Shown here: one piece after another, positions 44,877-52,724 of the stretch
Layout of the letters: each line of letters begins with the position of its first letter
Position numbering within the stretch: the first letter of the stretch is position 1
Source: Enterococcus sp. 4G2_DIV0659
Lineage (GTDB): Bacteria; Bacillota; Bacilli; Lactobacillales; Enterococcaceae
Direction of reading: 5' to 3'
Length of the DNA: 64,000 nucleotides
Assembly (NCBI RefSeq): GCF_002140715.2
Contig: NZ_NGLE02000001.1
Coordinates: 2,632,001-2,696,000, forward strand
Made by a program: the position numbers and the translations under genes
Notes under the pieces: model-generated
Seen by the model: only the letters and a program-made list of their open reading frames with translations
Told to the model about the DNA's origin: nothing
Databases searched by the model: none

Positions 44877-45701
44877 ATGAAAATGATAGACGTAAGTGTC
44901 TTAATGTCTATATACAAAAAAGAAAAAGTCAGTTATTTTATTGAAACAATGGATAGTATAATGAATCAAACTGTTCAGCCTAAAGAGATTCTTTTAATTG
45001 AAGATGGTCCTTTGACCGCAGACTTGATTGAAGCAATTCAAAATTATAAACAATTACTTGGAGATCAGTTTGTAACGAAATCTCTAAAAGAAAATGTCGG
45101 ACTGGGAAGAGCACTTGCTGAGGGCGTAAATTTATGTAAATATCAATTGATTGCTCGTATGGATACAGATGATATTATGTCCCCAAATAGATTAGAATCT
45201 CAGTTTAAAGAGTTTAGAGAAAATCCAGAGCTAACTATTGTAGGATCTAATATTGCTGAGTTTTCTGGAGATACGAATCATATTTTAGGAAATAGAATTG
45301 TACCAGAAAAAAATGGAGAAATCCGAGTGTTTTCTAAAAGAAGAAACCCATTTAATCATATGACAGTTATGTTTAGAAAGGATGCAGTTATACAGGTAGG
45401 TAATTATCAGCCTTTACAAGGATTTGAAGATTATTATTTGTGGGTTCGATTGCTAAAAAATGGTTATCAAGCAAAAAATATCCAAGAGAAGTTAGTTTTT
45501 GCTCGAACGGGTTTAGATATGTATGCAAGAAGAGGTGGGCTAGCTTATTTGATTCCTGGATTAAAAGCAAGAAAAGTTATTTATAAAGAAGGTCTAGGTA
45601 CAATCACAGATCTTTTAGTTGTTTCAGGTATTCATATTATGATTTGTTTGATGCCAAATAAAATTAGAGGTAAATTTTATGAAAAAAAATTGCGAAATTA
45701 A
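44877..45701 (+). CDS. GT2 family glycosyltransferase
   Basis: 274 residues. VSVLMSIYKKEKVSYF at the N-terminus, LIEDGPLT (Asp pair), ENVGLGRALAEGV, metal site RMDTDDIMSP and GFEDYYLWVRLL with the catalytic-base region. This pattern is common in amylovoran/EpsE-like transferases of variable polysaccharide modules. First gene after epaR, 16 bases away, so probably in the same transcript. Sugar unknown. Confidence 0.84.
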   Translation: MKMIDVSVLMSIYKKEKVSYFIETMDSIMNQTVQPKEILLIEDGPLTADLIEAIQNYKQLLGDQFVTKSLKENVGLGRALAEGVNLCKYQLIARMDTDDIMSPNRLESQFKEFRENPELTIVGSNIAEFSGDTNHILGNRIVPEKNGEIRVFSKRRNPFNHMTVMFRKDAVIQVGNYQPLQGFEDYYLWVRLLKNGYQAKNIQEKLVFARTGLDMYARRGGLAYLIPGLKARKVIYKEGLGTITDLLVVSGIHIMICLMPNKIRGKFYEKKLRN

Positions 45702-45731
45702 TTTTAATTACCTAGCAAATGGAGATCATAT

Positions 45732-46934
45732 TTGAAAATGATAAAAAAATATCTAGTATTTGTGCAAAAAATTCTAAAAAGAGTTGTAACAGTTGGCTTA
45801 TTTTACATCATGTATCCAGTTTTATTTTTTGCTCCGATTAATAAAAAAAAGATTGTGGTATCTAATTTTAATGGCAAAGGATATGGAGACAGTGCAAAAT
45901 ATATCTGTGATTATTTATTAGATCAAGATAAAGAGATTGATATTGTCTGGCTATACGAAGATAAGTCAGTGAAATACCCAGCGACTAGTTTTCCAAAAGG
46001 GATACGACCTGTGAAACATAAAACGGTAAGAGCGCTGATGGAAATGAACACAGCTAAAATCTGGATTGATAATTGTCGAAAAAGTTTTTACCCTAGAAAG
46101 AGAAAAAAACAATTTTATCTACAAACTTGGCATGCAGGCTTTACCTTAAAAAAAATCGAAAGAGATGCAGAAGAAAGTTTGCCGCCATTATACAAAGAAC
46201 GAGCAATTAAAGATTCTAAGATGTGTGATTTATTAGTTTTCGAAAGTTCTGATATGATAAAAGATGTCCATAAAACATTTTGGTTTGAAGGAGAAACCTT
46301 TAGACAAGGTGTTCCGCGCAATGATATTATTGTAAATACACCCGAAAGTATTATTCATAAAGTTTATAATCACTTTGCTATTGATCTTGAAAAAAAAATC
46401 TTGCTCTATGCTCCTACTTTTAGACAAGGATACGAATTAAAAATTGATAACAATTTCTTGTTGAAATTAAAAATGGAGATGAGTAAAAAGTTTTCAGCAG
46501 ACTATGAATTAATTGTTCGTTTGCATCCCAATGATAGCGAAAATAAGCAAAGAATTTTTAATACAAAAGATGGAAATCAACTAATTGATGGGTCAGACTA
46601 TGATGATATGCAGGAGTTGCTCTGTGCAGTAGATACTTTGATTACAGATTACTCTTCTGTTATGGGGGAAATGATGATTTCTAACAAAAAATGTTTTATC
46701 TATGCTTATGACTATGAAGAATACAAGCAAGATCGAGGATTGTTGATTGAATTAACCGAGCTCCCCTTCCCAATCGCTTTTACTGAACAAGAGCTGATAA
46801 CTAAAATCGTTCATTTTGATGAAACCACTTATCTTTTAAATATAGAAAAATTTAAAGTTGAACACAACGTAATTGAAACTGGAAAAGCAAGCCAAGAACT
46901 AGGTGATAAGCTTATAAATGTCATGGTGGAATAA
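45732..46934 (+). CDS. CDP-glycerol glycerophosphotransferase family protein (TagB/TagF-like)
   Basis: 400 residues, moves glycerol phosphate from CDP-glycerol onto a glycan or teichoic acid. Diagnostic parts: LQTWHAGFTLKKIE (the TWHG-type site, here TWHA), LLYAPTFRQGYE, LIVRLHPNDSE with the catalytic His, and LITDYSSVMGEMMI. One N-terminal hydrophobic stretch may attach it to the membrane. TTG 45732 has GGAG eight bases upstream. With the cytidylyltransferase at 47096 it forms a glycerol phosphate decoration pair. Substrate could also be ribitol phosphate, but the next enzyme is glycerol-type. Confidence 0.88.
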   Translation: MKMIKKYLVFVQKILKRVVTVGLFYIMYPVLFFAPINKKKIVVSNFNGKGYGDSAKYICDYLLDQDKEIDIVWLYEDKSVKYPATSFPKGIRPVKHKTVRALMEMNTAKIWIDNCRKSFYPRKRKKQFYLQTWHAGFTLKKIERDAEESLPPLYKERAIKDSKMCDLLVFESSDMIKDVHKTFWFEGETFRQGVPRNDIIVNTPESIIHKVYNHFAIDLEKKILLYAPTFRQGYELKIDNNFLLKLKMEMSKKFSADYELIVRLHPNDSENKQRIFNTKDGNQLIDGSDYDDMQELLCAVDTLITDYSSVMGEMMISNKKCFIYAYDYEEYKQDRGLLIELTELPFPIAFTEQELITKIVHFDETTYLLNIEKFKVEHNVIETGKASQELGDKLINVMVE

Positions 46935-47095
46935 GAGTAAATTACTTCTGTTTGAATTGAAGAAGCAATATATTAGGAAGAAAATATACTGGATTACTAA
47001 TAGATAGTTAAAAAAAGTGGAACTTATCGCATCTTGATTATTTTACGAGATATTTGTAAGTAATTTAGAAATAAAGGGAAGGGCAGGCGTTGTAT

Positions 47096-47494
47096 ATGAA
47101 AAGAGTGATAACATATGGAACATTTGATTTGTTACATTATGGTCATATCAATCTTTTAAGACGTGCAAAAGAACAAGGTGATTACTTGATTGTAGCATTA
47201 TCAACGGATGAATTTAATTGGAATGAAAAGCAAAAAAAATGTTATTTTTCTTATGAGAAAAGAAAACATTTATTAGAAGCTATAAGATATGTAGATTTAG
47301 TGATTCCAGAAGAAAATTGGAAACAAAAAATTACAGATATCAACAAATATGATATTGATACTTTTGTGATTGGGGATGACTGGGCTGGAGAATTTGACTT
47401 TGTTGCTGAAAAAACAAAGGCTGAAGTGATTTATTTATCTAGAACTCCAGAAATCTCAACAACGCAAATAAAAAAAGATTTAGGAATTCAATAA
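47096..47494 (+). CDS. tagD: Glycerol-3-phosphate cytidylyltransferase
   Basis: Makes CDP-glycerol from CTP and glycerol 3-phosphate. 132 residues with RVITYGTFDLLHYGHINLL (HYGH nucleotidyl motif), WNEKQKKCYFSYEKRKHLL, VIGDDWAGEFDF and YLSRTPEISTTQIKKDL (RTxxISTT motif). This is the standard TagD/TarD fold and length. ATG 47096 fits homologues; an in-frame TTG at 47090 is closer to the AAGGGAAGGG site, so the true start may be two codons longer. Separated by 160 bases from the transferase gene. Confidence 0.93.
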   Translation: MKRVITYGTFDLLHYGHINLLRRAKEQGDYLIVALSTDEFNWNEKQKKCYFSYEKRKHLLEAIRYVDLVIPEENWKQKITDINKYDIDTFVIGDDWAGEFDFVAEKTKAEVIYLSRTPEISTTQIKKDLGIQ

Positions 47495-47798
47495 AATACA
47501 CTTGGTAATAGTGTTCTAGTCGTTCAGTAAAGTTTGAATAAGTAATTTGGCTAAGGCAGGGGTAACAGTATTTGAAAAATAAAAAGAAGGACGGCAAAAG
47601 GTATAGTATAACTTTTTGTTGACCATCGATTTATTGTTTGAATATAGTACGTCTGTCTTTTTCTGAGAAATGGAATTATAGTGTATTTTACAATTGTATT
47701 AATTTTTCAACGGATTGTTGCATATCAATAATCTGTGTGAGAAAATATGAAGAGCTATTTTATAACGAAGATGGAGTAATCCAATAGGAGTGGTTTTT
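47495..47798 (+). promoter_or_regulatory. Non-coding gap after tagD with a probable promoter inside a long inverted repeat
   Basis: TTGACC (47619-47624), 18-base spacer and TATAGT (47643-47648) form a likely sigma-A promoter for the next genes. It is flanked by AAAAAGAAGGACG (about 47581-47593) and CGTCTGTCTTTTT (about 47650-47662), which pair over 13 positions with one mismatch. The stem could end the tagD transcript. No ORF seen in the gap. Confidence 0.4.
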
Positions 47799-48787
47799 TT
47801 GAAACAAATAGAGAAAGAAGTGTGTACTCTTTCTGTAATTATTCCCATTTATAATGTTGAAAAAACATTAGAACGGGCTGTAGATAGCATTTTAAATCAG
47901 GTGGGGTTACTTCATTATGAAATTATATTAGTAGATGATGGTTCAACTGATACCAGTGGATCTATTGCAGATGCATATGGAAAAAAATATTCTTTTATCA
48001 AAGTGTTTCACAAAAAAATGGTGGATTATCTTCTGCAAGAAATTATGGAATCAAAAAAGCAAATGGAAAAATTTTAGCTTTTTTAGATAGTGATGATTAT
48101 TTGTTCCCAACTATTCTCCAAGATGGATTACTTTTTTTTGAGAGGGAATCTGTTGATATAGTCGTTTTTGGTTTGGAAAAAGGAACCGAGACAGTATCAA
48201 AAAAAATAGAGCCCGAAGAAGGGACTAGTATAGATTCTGCTGAAACAATTACGAAGTTATTTTTGGATAAAGGTGCTGAATTTTATGCATGGAACAAACT
48301 TTATAAAAAAGAGTTGTTTAAGAATGTTCAATATCCGGAAGGTCATCTTTATGAAGATGTTATCCCAACATACGAAGTGATGAAACAAGCGAAAAAAGTG
48401 AAATTTATGGGCACTTGTGGAATCTTTTATTATCAAAATGAAGATAGTATAGTGTATCAGAAATTTAATGCTCAACAGTATGATAATGTTGAACAAAGAA
48501 AAATTCTGTTATCAAAGATTTCAAAAGAATTTCCTGAATTAACTGGGCTAGCTGTTGATAAGCTAATTGATGGTTACTTAAGTACGGGCTTTAAATTAAC
48601 GATGAGAGCAGATTGTACAAAAGAAAAAAAAGAATTTTTATCTAAGGCAAGAAAAGAAATACGTTCTAATTATGGAAAATTTCTGTTTAATAAGCAGACA
48701 TCTATTTATAAAAAAGCAGCATTAAGTTTATTGTTAGTTCAATCGTATGTGTATAACGGTCTATACAGACTATTGTTAAAAAAGTGA
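47799..48787 (+). pseudogene. GT2 family glycosyltransferase, frameshifted at an A7 tract
   Basis: TTG 47799 with GGAG nine bases upstream opens a GT2 gene: LSVIIPIYNVEKTLERAVDS and VDDGSTDTSGS. At the A7 run 48012-48018 the frame is lost and stops at 48077. Adding one A restores FHKKNGGLSSARNYGIKKANGKIL (read in two parts, HKKNGGLSSARNYG and IKKANGKILAF) and LDSDDY, after which the second frame continues without a break to 48787 (LYEDVIPTYEVM, a C-terminal helical part). Restored length would be about 330 residues, normal for CpsJ/EpsH-like transferases. It may be a phase-off allele, a fresh pseudogene or a sequencing error. Confidence 0.85.
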
Positions 48788-48809
48788 AAAAATTGTTAGG
48801 AGAGAGTTT

Positions 48810-50209
48810 ATGGACACGAAAAAATGGGATTTGATTTTAAAGTATAAAAAATATATATCGTTTTTTTCTTTGTAACGGTTTTGATTAGATCAGCAGGGCC
48901 ATTTACAATTTTACCAAAAATAGTGAATACGGCTATTTTTACTATAGTCGGTTTACTAGGGATTTTTTTTATTTGTTGTGATTTGTGGCAAGCATACCAA
49001 GAGAAGAAGCGCTTAACCTACGAACCGTTGTTAGTTTTGTTTATAATAGTTGCTGCAATTTCAAGTATAATTAATATAAAATATGGTTATTTCGATAATT
49101 TACAGTCTGTTTTATGGCAAGGAATTATTTTTTTTATTGTATACAATGTGGGCAAAGAATTTTTCGAAGACAAATCATTTTTCAGTATCATTCATTGGGG
49201 GTTGATTATCTTTTGGTTTATATTGGTCATAGCATCAATTTTTATGTTTTTAATTAATTTTCAGCTTTCGGAAATGGTCTTTGGAGGAACAAAACATTTA
49301 CGTTTAGGATTTATTGACGGTCGTTTATTTGGAATTTTTGTTGATCCTAATTATGCTTCAATGGTTTCTATTATGACCATTGTTCTTTCAATGTATCAAT
49401 TTCTATTGGAATCAACAAAAAAATGGATAAAAGTATTTTTAGGGTTTAATGTCTTCTTCCAACTTTCATATATTTCAATGTCTGGTTCTAGAAGTGGCTT
49501 GTTAGTTTTGATGTGTATTGTTTTTCTAGGAATTTTTTATGTTGTTTTTCAGAAACAATTATCAAAAGCTAAAAATATATTTTTAACCTTTTTGTTGGCT
49601 ATGGTATTAGCGGTAGTTAGTTCTTTTGCCGTATATTTTGCAATAGACGCTCTAAAAGTCATTTATATGCCATTATTTGATTTTATAATGTCGCTAAAAG
49701 AACACGGAGTAGAAAATAGTGTGGGTCCCTCTAACGCTAAATCAGATAAAATTTTCGAACGTCCTGATAGTGGTAAGGGGGGCGGAGATATTTCTAATCT
49801 AAGATTTGCCATCTGGAAAAGTGGCATGGAGTTATTTAAAACAAGTTGGTTATTTGGAACATCTCCGAGAAATATGATTGCTTATGCAAAAGACGTGCTT
49901 CCTGATACTTATATTGCTACGAATAGAACGATGCATAATGCTTACCTGAATACGATTGTTAGTACAGGGATCTTAGGTACGATTCCACTATTTGCTTTTT
50001 ATATTAAAAGTCTAATCTCAATAATCAAAACTGTGTTTAAAAGAAATGCTTTTTCAGATTATTTTGGTTATTATGTTTTGTGTCTTGTTGTTGTTGCATC
50101 ATCAAGTATGTTTTTAAATGAACTTATATTTGTAAATACTGCGAATTCATTTTTATTCTGGCTATTTTTGGGTCGTTTAGTCGGACAAGCAAAATCAGAA
50201 AAAGCATAG
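48810..50209 (+). pseudogene. Wzy-like O-antigen polymerase/ligase, frameshifted at a T7 tract
   Basis: ATG 48810 has AGGAGAG upstream and reads MDTKKWDLILKYKKYISFF before stopping at 48879; one more T in the T7 run 48861-48867 would give ISFFFFVTVLIRSAGPFT, a natural first membrane span that joins the long downstream frame. That frame (reading to 50209) holds about ten spans and the HNAYLNTIVSTGILGTIPLF motif of Wzy_C polymerases. Expression might otherwise begin at TTG 48881, which has no ribosome site and would cut the first span. Restored length about 466 residues. Neighbour upstream has the same kind of defect. Confidence 0.8.
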
Positions 50210-50242
50210 AATGAGCGAATTATAGAGAGAAGGAGTCTAACT

Positions 50243-51163
50243 ATGAGCTTTATTTCCAAATTAAAGAAGCTGAAAAAAAATGCTAGCATTTTCGAACTAA
50301 TTCAATTGGGTAGCATTGTATATAACCCTTTTGTTAGACGCAATGGGAAAAAAGTCAAAGAGGATAAGCGCATCATCAACAGTTACAACTATCTTAAAAA
50401 GCACTATGAAAATAGAGTCTATAAAGAAGCTATTTCTCAGCCAATGCCAAACAAATCGAATTCTATTTGGATTTGTTGGTTGCAAGGTGAAGACAACGCA
50501 CCATTAATCGTCCAAAAGTGTATTCAGTCGATTAGAGATCATAATAAAGAAAAAGAAATCGTAATCTTAACTTTTGAGAATATAAACACCTATTTGACGC
50601 TTCCAGATTATATAATGGAAAAACGGGAAAAAGGAATCATTTCTGATGCTCATTTTTCAGATATAATTCGTTTGGAAGTCTTGATTACTTACGGTGGTAC
50701 TTGGATGGATGCAACGATTTTATGTACCAATCATCTACCTGAATGGATTACTGATTCGAAATTATTTGTGTATCGCACAACTTACTTACAAAATGAAGTG
50801 GTTCCGATTGTTGCCTCTAGCTGGTTTATCTCTGCAAGTGATAGCAATAACGAAATCTTAACAACGACAAGAAGTATGCTGAGGGACTATTGGAAAGAGC
50901 ACAATGTTTTAATTAATTACTACCTCTTCCATTTGTTTTTTACAATTGCTACTCAAAAGTATCCAGAACAATGGTTGGCTGTACCTAAAAAAGGCAATAC
51001 CGATCCGCATTTTTTACAGTTTGAACTAAACAACACCTATAACAATCAATTTTATGAACAATTAAAAGAACTTAGTCCAATTCATAAATTAACTTATAAG
51101 GGGCTGGATGATGAAAGTGAAAATTCCTTTTATCACACCTTATTCAGAGTAGAAAGGACTTAA
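50243..51163 (+). CDS. Capsular polysaccharide synthesis (GT32-like) glycosyltransferase
   Basis: 306 residues, soluble. IWICWLQGEDNAPLIVQKCI, DAHFSDIIRLEVLITYGGTWMDATIL (read FSDIIRLEVLITYGGTWMDA) with the metal-binding WMDAT in the DxD position, are those of the Caps_synth family related to Och1-type GT32 transferases. Good AAGGAG site. It lies between the polymerase and flippase genes of the decoration module. The sugar it moves is unknown. Confidence 0.85.
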   Translation: MSFISKLKKLKKNASIFELIQLGSIVYNPFVRRNGKKVKEDKRIINSYNYLKKHYENRVYKEAISQPMPNKSNSIWICWLQGEDNAPLIVQKCIQSIRDHNKEKEIVILTFENINTYLTLPDYIMEKREKGIISDAHFSDIIRLEVLITYGGTWMDATILCTNHLPEWITDSKLFVYRTTYLQNEVVPIVASSWFISASDSNNEILTTTRSMLRDYWKEHNVLINYYLFHLFFTIATQKYPEQWLAVPKKGNTDPHFLQFELNNTYNNQFYEQLKELSPIHKLTYKGLDDESENSFYHTLFRVERT

Positions 51164-51168
51164 AGTCA

Positions 51169-52620
51169 GTGCGTAGCCTTATTAAAAATTTTTTTTCTAA
51201 TGCAACTTATCAAATATTCACTATCGTTTTTCCACTGTTAACGATGCCCTATATTGCTCGAGTATTAGGTGCTGAGCAAATGGGGATCTTTAACTATACG
51301 TATGCTATTGCTATTTATTTTGCTTTAGTAGTAAAACTTGGAGCCGATCACTATGGGAATCGTTCGATTGCTAAGGTCGGAAAAGATATCAAAGATAGAA
51401 GTGAAATTTTTTGGGAAATTTTCGGTGTTCAATTTTTTAATGGTATTATTTGTATTATTGCGTATTTGATTTTTGTTACGGCTTTTGTAACTGAAAATCA
51501 AACTGTAGCTTATTTACAAGTATTTCTAATCATTAGTTTTGCATTGGATATTAATTGGTTTTTCTATGGAATAGAGCAATTTAATATTGTAATATTAAGA
51601 AATACGTTAGTGAAAATATTTACGGTTGCTTGTGTATTTCTTTTTGTAAAATCAATTAATGATGTGTGGATATATACCATTATTATGAATGTTGGGTCGA
51701 TTGTAGGTTTTTTAATCACGTGGATTCAATTAAGAAAGTTTGTGGAATTTCGAGCAGTTTCAATTAAAAAAATACTGCCACATATAAAACCTTCGTTAGT
51801 CTTATTTATTCCGATTGTTTCTGCAAGTATTTTTACAAGTTTTACAACAGTATTATTAGGACAGATGACAAATATGTCAAATGTGGGGTTTTATGATGCT
51901 GGTAGCAAGATTTTAGCCATGCCTAAAGGAGTTATAGCAGCATTAGGAACAGTTATGTTACCTAAAATGTCAGCAGCTTATGCGAATCCAGAAACAAAGA
52001 AAGAAGCTGGAAAATATTTAAATGTTTCAATCATATTTGCAAGCTTTTTAGCGATTGTTTTTACATTCGGGCTGATTAGTATCTCAAAGGATTTTATTCC
52101 GTTATTTTACGGAAACGACTTTTCCGCAAGTATTAACGTTTTAAATATATTGGCTATCTACATACCATTTTATGCTTTAGGAAATGTGATTAGAACACAA
52201 TTTTTGATCCCTCAGGCTAAAGATCGACCATTCGTTATTTCTGTTTTATTAGGAGCTGTTGCAAGTATTATTGTCAATTTAATTTTGATAAAACCTTTTG
52301 GTGTTTTAGGTGCAGCGATAGGAACAGTTTCATCTGAAGTTGTTTTAGCTGTCTACCAAATTCTCGCTGCTCGGAAAGACATTAAATTTAAAAAATTTAT
52401 TGAACCTCTAGTTTACTTTACGTTTTCTGGTATAGTAATGTTAAGTGTATTAATGTTTATACCTTTTTCTATTAATTCAGTTATGATTAGAATCGTGGTG
52501 AAAATTGTTATTGGAGCTGTAATTTATTGTTCTATGACAGGAATCTATTTTATGAAATCACATAATGAAACAATTGAATTAATTAGAAGTTTTATCTTTA
52601 AAAAACGGAAAAATATATAA
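51169..52620 (+). CDS. Wzx-type oligosaccharide flippase
   Basis: 483 residues with 12-14 hydrophobic spans, MOP exporter superfamily (RfbX/Wzx). Features: N-terminal FFSNATYQIFTIVFPLLTMPYIARVLG (read in part NATYQIFTIVFPLLTMPYI), YAIAIYFALVVKLGADHYGNR, and the mid-protein FTTVLLGQMTNMSNVGFYDAG. It flips undecaprenyl-linked repeat units to the outside for Wzy and ligase. GTG start with AGAAAGGA about 11 bases upstream. Together with the Wzy-like gene it shows that the decoration is a Wzx/Wzy-type unit, separate from the ABC-exported rhamnan. Confidence 0.9.
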   Translation: MRSLIKNFFSNATYQIFTIVFPLLTMPYIARVLGAEQMGIFNYTYAIAIYFALVVKLGADHYGNRSIAKVGKDIKDRSEIFWEIFGVQFFNGIICIIAYLIFVTAFVTENQTVAYLQVFLIISFALDINWFFYGIEQFNIVILRNTLVKIFTVACVFLFVKSINDVWIYTIIMNVGSIVGFLITWIQLRKFVEFRAVSIKKILPHIKPSLVLFIPIVSASIFTSFTTVLLGQMTNMSNVGFYDAGSKILAMPKGVIAALGTVMLPKMSAAYANPETKKEAGKYLNVSIIFASFLAIVFTFGLISISKDFIPLFYGNDFSASINVLNILAIYIPFYALGNVIRTQFLIPQAKDRPFVISVLLGAVASIIVNLILIKPFGVLGAAIGTVSSEVVLAVYQILAARKDIKFKKFIEPLVYFTFSGIVMLSVLMFIPFSINSVMIRIVVKIVIGAVIYCSMTGIYFMKSHNETIELIRSFIFKKRKNI

Positions 52621-52724
52621 AAATTAACGGCTATTAAGTAAATGACTATTCGAGATTCAAGATAGAAGGTGTGTTTATCTCTATTTTGAAGAGGAATAGG
52701 CTACATAGAATATAGGAGAGAATT

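Noticed and set aside
48881..50209. Polymerase starting at TTG 48881 as a complete gene
   Set aside because: There is no ribosome binding site there, it removes most of the first membrane span, and a better start with AGGAG lies at 48810 in a frame one base off.
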